A DNA stretch of 64,000 bases from NCBI GenBank assembly GCA_031763025.1, contig JASSKH010000020.1:3379756-3443755 (forward strand). The letters are read 5' to 3'. The position numbers and the translations under genes are program-made. This stretch comes from Macrocystis pyrifera (taxonomy: Eukaryota > Sar > Phaeophyceae > Laminariales > Laminariaceae). The notes under the pieces were generated by a model. That model was not told the DNA's origin. It ran no database searches and saw only the letters and a list, made by a program, of their open reading frames with translations. This document shows, in pieces, positions 21,801 to 31,389 of the stretch (its first letter is position 1; each line of letters opens with the position of its first letter).

Positions 21801-23253
21801 GCCCCCGTGCGATAGGCGTGCGGTCTGAGCCATATGTCACGGTGGGGGACAGGGCTGGTGATGTGGAAACGGCGGATTCCCTGCGCTTTGCGCCTTTTTT
21901 GCTCGTTGACCTTGTTGTTTACAAGACCCGTAGCAACAGCAGCAGCAGCACAGCTAGCTATCGCTGTGTGCAGATGTGGCTGCGGAAAACTCTTCCTCGG
22001 CCAGCTCCGACGAGACAGGCGACGCACGTCTAGCTGTGGTCGCCGGGTGCAGCTCCTCTGAGGATCAAGTACGCTTGTCTTTCTCTCTGGTGTCCTGCCT
22101 CCCTCTCTGTCTCGTGTTTTCGTGCGTAGTGTGTCCGAAGCCGCGCTTTTCTATCGTGATCATATACCGGTACCTGGAACCTTGGTATCACGAAACCTAC
22201 TTTATTAGGGTTAAAGTACGAGTACACACGTACATAGAGCAGGTGCAGCATCTTGCTGTGTCGGTTCTGACTGCTTGTTTTTGTTCCTTGCTGCTACGTG
22301 TTGGGAGAGCGGCAGGGCACGGAGATATGAAACGCGGCCAGCCAGAAGGTTTATTTACTGTATGCACTCTGTCTGCTGCTTTGCTGTGCTGATGTCGGGT
22401 TCGGCGCGGTACCTTTTTTTGGAGGGCTCGCGGCAGCGCTGTGTCTCAAGCCGCACACTCAGGAACACCACGACAACAGCAGCAACGTTTGATTCGGGTA
22501 CACAGCGCACAGCGCTCATCCATCGTATACGAGATTGGTACATACCACGCACTTGCAAATTGTTGCACACCGACACCCATCCGTTCTCGTTTGCCGAGAA
22601 GATCTTAAATTCATGCCAATATTTAAAAATTGATAAAGCGCATGCCGGAGAGACATATTTTTTGGATAAGTTTACCGACGAAAACACCCTATGAAATTTT
22701 CGTTCTGTGCTAACACTCTATTACCCTGAACGTTGAAAAATATGTCTAATAATGATCCGAATCGAAACAAAAAATAGAGATGATGCCCCACGCATACCGG
22801 ATTTGTCGAGAAGACACAAGCATGTATTCGGGAGTAGCAGGTAAAAAAAGGTATTTTATGTGCACCCACAACGATGCATCTGTCCATACACGATAATATA
22901 CACGTCATACACACTATGAATTTTCATGAAGAGGCTTTTGTCGGCCAACAGTCTGTTTTTCTACAAAACAAAAAAAAAAAACATTGTCCAGGTCCAATAC
23001 ATCCGACCCCGAGGAGTTTTTTGACATCCATCGTGCCAGTTTTCCTCTAACATCTCGACCGCTGGAGCCGGCGCAAGTGGGTTTTTGCCCATATCTCGAT
23101 TCGAAATAGATAAAATCAAATTGTGCATCCAAAGCAATTTGCCCCAGGACCAGGTGCGTTCCAAACCGGTGTCAAAAAATAAAAGGCCAACTTCGTCGGC
23201 CTCCATAATCTAAACAAGGTTTTGTCAGAAAAACGATTTATTCCGACACAACG
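18885..23253. other. no gene recognised
   Basis: About 4.4 kb without a supported gene. Minor features are a short direct duplication at about 21580-21620 (AAATATACATAGAGCC twice), alternating CAAATTTACT near 21532-21550, and poly-A near 22970. Frames up to ~140 codons (21.6-22.4 kb) overlap each other and resemble no family. Confidence 0.4.
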
Positions 23254-23580
23254 GCGTCCCCGGTGGCTTTATAGGTGGTCCGCGTGCCTATGAAGATTAA
23301 TTTCGTGGGTTCAAGTCTCACACCGAGTGCATGCTCGTAGGGACTTTTTCTTGCATAAAAACATTGATTAGCGGAAAGCGCGAGAGCGTGAGTTAGCTAC
23401 ATTCGATGAAAATCGACGAGCAATGGAAATGCTGAACCCTATGCGCGACAAAAAAAGGCACGCACCGGGGGCGAGAAGGGACGACGCCGGTGACCACGGC
23501 TTGTCCAGCAGATCGCTGAGGATAAAACCTCCTACGAGTTAGGCTGGAAAGTAAAAATGATGATAAAAAAAAAAATAATA
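23254..23580 (+). mobile_element. tRNA-derived SINE, copy A (near full length)
   Basis: The head has an A-box-like GGTGGCTTTATAGGTGG and a B-box-like GGGTTCAAGTCTCACACC, as in a tRNA-derived RNA polymerase III promoter. The body has GCGGAAAGCGCGAGAGCGTG, CGATGAAAATCGACGAGC, GACCACGGCTTGTCC and AAAACCTCCTACGAG, with an A-rich tail at about 23565-23580. The tRNA-like head cannot fold into a standard functional tRNA and recurs in several copies, so I call a SINE rather than a tRNA gene. Confidence 0.82.
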
Positions 23581-23581
23581 A

Positions 23582-23622
23582 ACGGCGAAAACGACGAAAA
23601 CGACGAAAACGATGAAAACAAA
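23582..23622 (+). repeat. short GAAAACGAC microsatellite
   Basis: Four imperfect copies of a 9-base unit directly after the SINE A-tail. Confidence 0.8.
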
Positions 23623-23764
23623 AATTCTGAAATGACGATGAATCGGCTGAAACAGAGCTTTCTTAGAGTAATTTTACGTGTTGTGAAAATTTGTGACCAC
23701 CGCAAAACAATTAAATATTTGAACGTCGAATTTATGGAAAACTTGTTGTGCATGGACTAGATTT

Positions 23765-24100
23765 GTTTTCGAGATTTCGACTGCCACCTTGAGTGAGATT
23801 GACATATTCTTGAAACCTGTATGAGTGCGAAACAAGAATCAACTGGTGGCAGTGCCTAGCGCGGGTAAGGGCAGCTCGAAATGCCCCCACGAGGTGCGGA
23901 AACGCGGGGAACCTCTCGCGAATGAAGTATACAGCACACACGACTAGGGTTGGGAGGGTGGGGAGAGCCTGAATTTTGACACCGAATCTGGGTGAAGCCC
24001 TGCGGTGTCTTGTTCTCTCTTTTGATACCCGTTAATTTTCGAATCCTGCAGATATACAAGGTACCATGGTATGTGATAAAAGAACCTGCGTGTCAGAGGT
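23765..24100 (+). repeat. left arm of a long inverted repeat
   Basis: Matches the reverse complement of 25069-25741 once the SINE in that arm is removed. Shared words include TGAGTGAGATTGACAT, GTGCGAAACAAGAATCAA, GTGGCAGTGCCTAGCGCGG, GAATTTTGACACCGAATCTG and the inner end GTCAGAGGT. Arm lengths are about 335 bases. This arm preserves the uninterrupted (empty) SINE target at 23845-23860. Confidence 0.85.
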
Positions 24101-24103
24101 TAT

Positions 24104-24258
24104 TACCTCATGATGAAGTAAGTAGAGTAGTCGATGCAAAAAGCTTGTGTTTGGTGATTTTGTTTTCGCTCTTTAAAAAAATGTGCGTGTCGTGCCTGTC
24201 GTATCCACGAAGATGGCACGTTTTAGCATCGACTACTCTGCTTACGTCATCATGAAAT
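24104..24258. mobile_element. second foldback MITE-like element (~155 bp)
   Basis: CTCATGATGAAGTAAGTAGA plus GTAGTCGATGC near 24108-24136 is the inverted match of GCATCGACTACTC plus TGCTTACGTCATCATGA near 24226-24254, giving about 30-bp terminal inverted repeats. The interior includes GTGTCGTGCCTGTCGTATCC, a word shared with the LINE 3' end. It lies between the left arm of the long inverted repeat and the LINE fragment. Confidence 0.65.
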
Positions 24259-25068
24259 ACGTGGTCTTCCTTTGTCTTTCTTTCTTTTGGTTTTGTTTAT
24301 TTTTGTTTCATTTTACTTTCTTCATTTTGCGCTGACCCTATGTAATTTTCATTGTATTTTCTTTCTCTTCCATTCTCCGATTGATTAGCCTTATTGAAGG
24401 AGTCGTGTGGCGTGGGTGGTGACGAGCCTGCTTTGATTTTATCGTATTGTCTGACGCCGAGGGGCCGGGCGTAGTTGACGAACGATGAACGCTGGACGGA
24501 GGCGGCAGACAGGGTAGCACGGTTCCAGGCGGACCAGCAGGGAGACCATGGCTGTGCTACTCGTACCATAAACTGCTGCCGCTATCTGGAGGATGCTTTG
24601 TTTGGTTTGCCTGTTATATTCCCTTGGTTCTTAGAGTCTTACTCTGTTGACGACGACAAGTGGTGTTTTCTTCTTTTTCCTTTTTTTTCAGTTCGTTTTT
24701 TTGAAGTGTCTGCCAGATCCCCTGCGGGGGGGGCACGATGGTTTGTTTCTGATATATATATATAGGGTTAGGTTCTTGTATCTTTTTCTCTTTCGATTTG
24801 TTCTCTTTGTTTTTGGTTTTTGTTCTCTTTGTTTCGTTTCGTTTCTCTAGGTCATGGAATGTGTATGTCGTGCCTGTCGTACGCTGTATGATGACATGCC
24901 ATTGCATCGCATAGGTGGCAACGTAGTATCTCTGTGGCGTAGCTTTGTGACCACAGAACCTGTATCTCTCGAGGATTGAAGAATCGGCACGGGCACTAGT
25001 TGTGCTGGATGTCGACGGGTAGAATGAACGGTTTAATGTGAAGAAAACAACAACAACAACAACAACAG
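24259..25068 (+). mobile_element. LINE 3'-end fragment, copy 2
   Basis: About 810 bases corresponding to the untranslated 3' region of LINE copy 1 (from TGGTCTTCC at 9461 to about 10225). It ends in an (AAC)n tail at about 25045-25068, a usual LINE 3' terminus. No coding part is present. Confidence 0.8.
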
Positions 25069-25741
25069 TACCTCTGACGCGCAGTTTTGCGAGAACAGAT
25101 CTTGCAGGATGCAAAAATCTACAGCTATCACAAGAGAGACCAAGACACAGTAGGACTTCACCCAGATTCGGTGTCAAAATTCAGGCTCTTCCCACCATCC
25201 CAGATCTAGTAGACTAGTCTGTGCTGTATACTTTATTGGCGAGAAGTTCCCCGCGTTTTCGCACCTCGTGGGCGCATGTCGAGCTGCCCTTATCCGCGCT
25301 AGGCACTTTTTTTTTTTTTTTTTTTTTTTTTTTTCTTCATCACTTCTACTTTCCAGCCCACTCGTAGGAGGTTTTACCCTCGACGATCTTCTGGGCAAGC
25401 CGTGGTCACAGGTGTCGTCCCTTCTCCCCCCCGGTACGTGCCTTCATTTTTTGTCGCGCATAGGGTTCAGCATTCCCACTGCTCATCGATTTTCATCGAA
25501 TGTAGCTAACTCACGCTCTTGCGCTTTCCGCCAATCAATTTTTCATGCAAGAAAAAGTCCCATGAGCATGCACTCGGTGAGACTTGAACCCACGAAATTG
25601 ATCTTGACAGGCACGCGGACCACCTACCAAGCCACCGGGGACGCCGCACTGCCACGATTTGATTCTTGTTTCGCACTTATATATGTTTCAAGAATGTCAA
25701 TCTCACTCGAATTGGGAGTCGCAATCTTAGACGAACGCCAT
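25069..25741 (-). repeat. right arm of the long inverted repeat (SINE inside)
   Basis: Reverse-complement partner of 23765-24100. The inner end GTACCTCTGACGCGCAG faces the LINE tail, and the outer end fades near 25741. A SINE occupies 25307-25644. Subtracting it leaves about 335 bases, equal to the other arm. Confidence 0.85.
25307..25644 (-). mobile_element. tRNA-derived SINE, copy C
   Basis: Minus-strand copy ending in an uninterrupted 28-base A-tail (T-run 25307-25334 on the plus strand). The head has CGGTGGCTTGGTAGGTGG and GGGTTCAAGTCTCACCG as A- and B-box-like elements. The flanks read GTGGCAGTGC before the head and GTGCCTAGCGCGG after the tail, against GTGGCAGTGCCTAGCGCGG in the empty arm. 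So GTGC (possibly AGTGC) was duplicated on insertion. The pure A-tail suggests this is the youngest copy here. Confidence 0.88.
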
Positions 25742-26435
25742 AAGTATTGGGTGTAAGATTCGGGTGGTTTTCCACTATTGGTAGACCATCGGGGACGATC
25801 AACTGTGGTAGACAGGAAACACCAAATGAGTATGTTCCTGTGTCGGAATACGCAATTCGAAGCAAGCCAACGAATGAAAAGGGTTCGACGCCAGCCGACG
25901 AGTGAAGAAAGGGTTAAATCTTCTCGTCAATATACGAGGGTATGAACCGTATAGGTCGTCCGCAGGGAGGACTGGAGCTTACTCGGTTGCCCCGGATGTG
26001 ACAAAATGGACGGAGAGAGAAAGTATGGCGAAGAAAATGTACGGGATGGAAAAAGAAATGAAAATAAACGTGAAGGTGGACGTATCGACTTTACTATGTA
26101 GCGCTTGTACCGCAGTATCATAGTCGTAGTACAAACGGGGCTTTGCCGCGGCCGGCTGATTCCCGCCTACGTCTCCGCGCGTGGCCATGATGGGTAACTG
26201 TGCACCGGTGGGTAACTCGAGGCTGTTACTTCGACAGTACTGCCTAGGGATGCATAAAAAAAAACATCTTTGAGTGAAGACAAAGACAGCGCTGCAAACA
26301 CGGGAAAAGCAAAAATTGGCATCCGCCATCCGGCCCAACATCGTATGACTCGTTCGTCTGCAGCAGCAAGCAGTAGTACTACGTATGAGACGCTCGGCGT
26401 CCGTACGTACTCTATACTCCTGTACGGATGCATAC
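25742..26435. other. no gene recognised
   Basis: Roughly 700 bases without a supported feature. Confidence 0.35.
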
Positions 26436-26544
26436 TATTACGGGGGTCCATAGTTAACGGGACCAAATTTTGTTAGTAAAAATAGGCAAATATATAGGTT
26501 TTTATGTACACCATAGGTCCTGTTAACTGTGGACCCCCGTAATA
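26436..26544 (+). mobile_element. 109-bp MITE, copy 3
   Basis: TATTACGGGGGTCCATAG ... GGACCCCCGTAATA. Forward interior with CCAAATTTTGTTAGTAAAAA and GGCAAATATATAGG. Confidence 0.95.
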
Positions 26545-26784
26545 AACAATTATTAGAGCAGCAGTCAATCGAGTTAATCGGCAGTACGAAGCGCCGGCGA
26601 TTACCTTGGTGCAGCAAGTTCAGCAGCAGCAAACAGCAGCTTGCACCAGCAAAGCGCACACAGGTACATAACATTCATGTAAATTACGCTGGCACGAGAC
26701 CTCTGCCGAGGCACCACATACATTTAAATTGCGAGACGGTACTCGTACGGCTTCCGAATCAGATGGATCCGTCGTTCAGCTTTC

Positions 26785-27470
26785 ACGCCACGCTGGTACC
26801 CAAGCGTCTCCTGGTCCCCGGGTTTCCGGTCACTCTAATCTCTAGATGCTTGTAGGAACAAAGAAGAACATCACTATCTTAACACGCTGCGTTTGGAACT
26901 TCGGCTGGTTCGATTTTATCGATAACTTGTTCTACGGGGGAACATAGTTAACAGGACCTATGGTATGCATAACAACCTATATAATTACCTATTTTTACTA
27001 ACAAAATTTGGTCCCGTTAACTATGGACCCCCGTAATAGAGTTTTATCACAATGGCTTGCAATTCTCTCCAGGTTCACCCCCCGCAGGTTTTCAACAGAG
27101 GTTATATTGCAACGCCTCGACTAGGAGGTACTCCAGTGGCCGAAATTGTTCGAAATTTGGGATGGACCAGACGAAACAAAAAACAACCTGCAACTGAACG
27201 AGGAATTGAACAGCTACAGCTCCTCACAGGAACCTACAGCCCACAAATCTGAGGGATGTTCATGGTGGGGTCTGTGAGGGCGTCGGGTGCGCCAGACGGC
27301 AGATGTAGACAGCGAGAAAGCACCGACGAGGTGTTTGAGTGTATTCGAGGTTGGGAGCGAGTATATAGCACCAAAAGTTCACACAAACGCAAAATGTTTT
27401 AGTTGACGCAAGAGAGCCTTGCACCATGGCTACATCACCGATGATAGAATTGTCTTCACTGGAAGATGTG
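26785..27470 (+). repeat. dispersed repeat, partner at 39630-40200
   Basis: Shares with 39.6-40.2 kb, in the same order and orientation: ACCCAAGCGTCTCCTGGT, AACACGCT-CGTT, ACAGCTACAGCTCCTCACAG, GTGTCGGG/GCGTCGGG..CAGACGGCAG and a final ATGGC..CTTCACT block. A 109-bp MITE (26931-27038) interrupts this copy. Neither copy has a long frame. The family is unknown. Confidence 0.75.
26931..27038 (-). mobile_element. 109-bp MITE, copy 4
   Basis: The left end is slightly eroded (TCTACGGGGGAACATAGTTA); the right end is intact (GGACCCCCGTAATA). Reverse interior orientation. Confidence 0.92.
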
Positions 27471-27544
27471 TGTGTGTTTTCTTCACATTAACCTGTTATA
27501 TCGACATCAAGCACAACCAGTGTCCGTGCCGATTCCTCAAATCC

Positions 27545-27653
27545 TATTACGGGGGTCCATAGTTAACAGGACCTATGGTGTACGTAAAAACCTATATATT
27601 TGCCTATTTTTACTAACAAAATTTGGTCCCGTTAACTATGGACCCCCGTAATA
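27545..27653 (-). mobile_element. 109-bp MITE, copy 5
   Basis: TATTACGGGGGTCCATAG ... GGACCCCCGTAATA. Reverse interior orientation, with near-perfect terminal repeats. It abuts the end of the LINE 3'-like sequence that begins at 27657 (GAGAGATACAAGTTCTGT). Confidence 0.95.
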
Positions 27654-27656
27654 GGA

Positions 27657-28190
27657 GAGATACAAGTTCTGTTGACATATAGGTACGCCACAGAGATACT
27701 ACATTGCAACGTTTGCAGTAAGTACAGTGGGCAATGCAATGTCATGTCGTCATACTGGATACGACAGGCACGACAAACACATTCTATGATAGAGAGAAAC
27801 GAAACGAAACAAAGGAAAAAAAATAAAACCAAAGAAGACAGATAGAAAGAGAAAATGAAACAAGAATAAAGGCAGCGATGTGGATAACCCGGCGTGAACC
27901 ATGTAACCTTCTGGTTATTACCGCAAATCAGGGTTTGATGTAACCTACCGGTTATATCCGCTTGCAATGTCATGTCGTCATACTGGATACGACAGGCACG
28001 ACAAACACATTCTATGATAGAGAGAAACGAAACGAAACAAAGGAAAAAAAATAAAACCAAAGAAGACAGATAGAAAGAGAAAATGAAACAAGAATAAAGG
28101 CAGCGATGTGGATAACCCGGCGTGAACCATGTAACCTTCTGGTTATTACCGCAAATCAGGGTTTGATGTAACCTACCGGTTATATCCGCG
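27657..28190 (-). mobile_element. LINE 3'-end-like sequence with tandem duplication
   Basis: On the minus strand it carries GTGTTTGTCGTGCCTGTCGT, ATCCAGTATGACGACATGAC and GTAGTATCTCTGTGGCGTA, matching the 3' ends of the LINE copies at 10.0-10.1 and 24.9 kb. The T-rich leader of this block is present twice because of the tandem duplication annotated below. Confidence 0.6.
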
Positions 28191-28191
28191 C
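27736..28191 (+). repeat. 228-bp perfect tandem duplication
   Basis: GCAATGTCATGTCGTCATAC begins at 27736 and again at 27964. The two 228-base units appear identical by eye over their whole length to GGTTATATCCGC. Each unit holds two hairpin-like words, TAACCTTCTGGTTA and TAACCTACCGGTTA. Identity against the surrounding decay implies a recent duplication or a join made during assembly. Confidence 0.92.
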
Positions 28192-28228
28192 TGGCCGGGG
28201 AGGAAAATGTCGGGCTATTCGATCCCAG

Positions 28229-28552
28229 ACGTCCCCGGTGCCTTGGTAGGTGGTCCGCGTGCCTATCAAGATCAATTTCGTGGGTTCAAATCCCACCGAG
28301 TGCATGCTCGTAGGGACTTTTTTCTTGCATAATAAATTGATAAGCGGAAAGCGTGAGAGCGCGAGTTAGCTACATTCGATGAAAATCGACGAGCAGTGGG
28401 AATGCTGAACCCTATGCGCGATAAAAATGAAGGCACGTACCTGGGGGGAGAGGGGACGACACCTGTGACCACGGCTTGTCCAGAAGATCGTCGAGGGTAA
28501 AACCTCCTACGAGTGGGCTGGGAAGTAAAAGCGATGATGTCAAAATATATAT
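28229..28552 (+). mobile_element. tRNA-derived SINE, copy B
   Basis: Has the A-box-like TGCCTTGGTAGG at 28239-28250, the B-box GGTTCAAATCC at 28283-28293, the full body (GCGGAAAGCGTGAGAGCGCG; GACCACGGCTTGTCC; AAAACCTCCTACGAG) and a short AT-rich tail running into a TA repeat (28545-28561). Confidence 0.85.
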
Positions 28553-28561
28553 ATATATATA

Positions 28562-28984
28562 TTCCCCGCTGTGGTAAACAACGTATGATGTTGCAAATAT
28601 TGTTGTTTGAAAGCAGCTTGCTGTATGCTTTTCTGATGCTGTATCCGGTGATGTACTGCTGTGTGGCTGCAGTCACTGCTGCTGCCTGTCTTTCGTTTCT
28701 GCGCTTTACCTCGTTACAAAGCAGTTGGCAACGTTCACTGCCACGCTTGATGCCAATCATTCTTTCATGCTGTGTGTGTGGAGTCTTCGATGTGTGTATG
28801 ATGTGTGTGAATGTGTGTGCTGCGGGTGTTGTGAAGGGGACTCGAGGGGGGGTGGTCCCTCATTGAGGAGCCCCCTGGAACTGAAAAAATAACGGGGAAT
28901 TTCCATGTAACCTGCCGCGGAAAGTTGTAACCGATAATAACCAGTGCCGGGTTATGCACAGCACTGAAGGGAGATATAAGAACC
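28562..28984. other. no gene recognised
   Basis: GT-rich interval. Near 28905-28965 there are words like GGTTACA and GGTTATTA resembling the hairpin words of the 228-bp duplication. Confidence 0.35.
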
Positions 28985-29639
28985 AAATTTTCGTGCCCCC
29001 CCCGCAGGGGATGTGGCAAGCATTTGAAAAGAACGAGCTGGAAAACAAAGAAAAAGAAGAAAAACACCACTAGACGTAAACAGAGCAAGATAACAACCAA
29101 ATGATAATAACAGGAATACCAAAGCACAAAGCATCCTCCAGGTAGCGGCAGCAGTTTTTTGGTACGAGTAGCATTGCCAGGTTCTCCCTGCTCGTCCGCC
29201 TGGTACCTTGCTACCCTGTCTGCCGCCTCCGTCCAGCGTTTGTCAACTATGCCCGGCCCCTGGGCGTCAGAAAATACGAAACAAGCAAAGCAGGCTCGTC
29301 ATCCACCCACGCCACACGACTCTTTCAACAAGGCTTGTCAATCGAAGAAACGAAGAGAAAGAAATACGATGAAAAGCGCAGAGGATCAGCGCAGGAAACA
29401 AAAACACACACACTCACTAAAACAAAATCTAAAACTAAACTAAACAAAAGGAAAGCCACGGTTGAACCAGCTACACCAGTTGGTGGCACGAGCAGTATAG
29501 GCATGTCCTACGTGCTAGTCTGTCCGATACCTTGCTACCCTGTCTGCCATCTCCACTTCCTTCCTTCGTCCACTGCTGTTTCCCTTCTGCTCCTGTTCCC
29601 TGCCCTCTCCACATTCCCTTGGTCGGGTTTTCCGCCACT

Positions 29640-31110
29640 CTTACTGTTGCCCCCCCCTCCCCCCATTCCCTTGGACAACACCCACGGTGGATACGTGGCG
29701 CAGCCCACTCAGCTCAGCCTCAGCCTCATGCCACCTCACCATGAACCGTTCGGCTGCTCCGAGGATCCCCCGGTACCACTTCCCCGCCTTTTTTGCAGCA
29801 GTAGACCACAGCCCGGTCTCAACTCCAAACGCCAAGGAGGCAAGTTCCGTTGACCCTTCGATGGCTCGGAACTCTTTCGCGAGTCCTTCAGCCGTCTTCG
29901 AGAACATTCCTGCGTCATCGGCGTGCGACATGCCCAATACAGCCCTTCGCACGCACGCCAACGGCTCCTGCTCCTCAGTTCCAACCACTCCAGTATCACT
30001 GAGTTGGACCGAATCCTTACGATCGCTTCGTCTTGGCTAGGGCGTACTAGCACGACGTGTAACGCAGCAGCGAAGAATACGTTGAACAGTAACGGTGACA
30101 GCACACTGCCTTGACGCAGCCCCTGCGTGACATCAATCCATTCCGAGTGCTCACCGTCATCTGTACGCACGCGAGCCCGCATGCCATCGTAGGAATTACG
30201 GATAATTGTCAGCCTCTTGGTTGGTACGCCAAAGCGTGTGAGTACCTCCCATAATAGCTTTCGTTCGACAGAGTCGTACGCTTCTGCGGATCGATGAAGC
30301 ACAAGTACAGGGGTATTTTCCTCTGTCGTCCAAGCTCTTGGAACCGGCGCACGACGAACAACATATCAGTCGTTGATCGTGCGGGGCAGAAGCCGCATAA
30401 TTCCTCCGGAGTAATTCCTCGGTCTCGCAGTAGTTGCTGAGGCGGGACGCGACCACTTTTTACAAATTTTTGCCTGCGTGAGCAACAAGCCAAATCCCTC
30501 TGAATTTGTTGCAATCATGTCGGCCTTTCTTTTTGTGACGGACCTTGACAATCGCATATTTCCATTGCTGGGGGACTTCTCCTGGTACCCAAACATTGAC
30601 AAGGATGTGGTGAAAGCCCTGAGCGAATGCGGGGTGGTCGATTTTCAAGAGTTTGGCCGGGAGACCATCTGGCCCGACAGCTTTCGAATTTGACATCTCC
30701 TTAAGTGCTTCCGTCATCGCGTCCATGGATGGTCCATCTCCGAGCGACAGTTTGAGCGGTCGTGGTGGAAAGAGGTCGATGATCGTGGGATCGAGTATAA
30801 GCGATTTCGTGTTCAAGCGTTTGTGGTCAGACCCCCCCCATCGTTAAAGAATTCGCACTTTATCCCGCAACAGCGTGACATCCTCGCTCCCAATGCACCG
30901 TTCGCTCTTAGCTTTAGTCCCGTCCAATCCTACCGTACTCGTAAGGTGCTTGTAAAAGCCTCTCTGGTCGTTGTTCGCTACGAGTCGTTCGGTTTTGGCG
31001 AGGTACGCTTCGAAGTACGCATGCAGTCCTGCGGCAATCACCTTCTGCAGGTTCGCCCACGCAGGTCTCAGTTTCTTCCACGCGGTTCTATCATGAGGGT
31101 GGGCACGCAA
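29640..31110 (-). pseudogene. LINE reverse transcriptase, degenerate with internal deletion
   Basis: Upstream linker: AYLAKTERLVANNDQRGFYK. RT motifs in order: [64 protein letters not shown] (frameshift) [34 protein letters not shown], and [18 protein letters not shown], where the catalytic Tyr is His. Immediately after, the reading jumps to the C-terminal block [17 protein letters not shown] and [20 protein letters not shown]. In LINE copy 1 these two places are about 700 bases apart, so the post-palm region is deleted here. Frame changes occur near 30470 and 30280. Confidence 0.85.
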
Positions 31111-31389
31111 GAATTGTCGAGCATCCTACCACGCTGTCCATGTTAATATAATATTGCCCAAGGTTTCGGCAGACTCACACCATCCATGTCTTCGGTGGCG
31201 ACGTGGAGGAGGTGGTACCTCTTTTTCGATCGTATCAACAATAGCCGCAGTGAAACACTCAACGTATTACGGGGCTAGACAAGCTGATTTGAGAGTGGAG
31301 ATGACCCTCGCGACTGCTCGTTCACGACACTTTTCATCGCACATCAAAAGCTGCCTGTCGAACTCTCGACGTTTTGTCGGTCTACTCAT

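Noticed and set aside
23254-28300. Possible tRNA genes at the GGTTCAAATCC / GGTAGGTGG words
   Set aside because: The tRNA-like head recurs with the same non-tRNA body and A-tail in several places, and no intact cloverleaf or acceptor stem is evident. A SINE family explains it.
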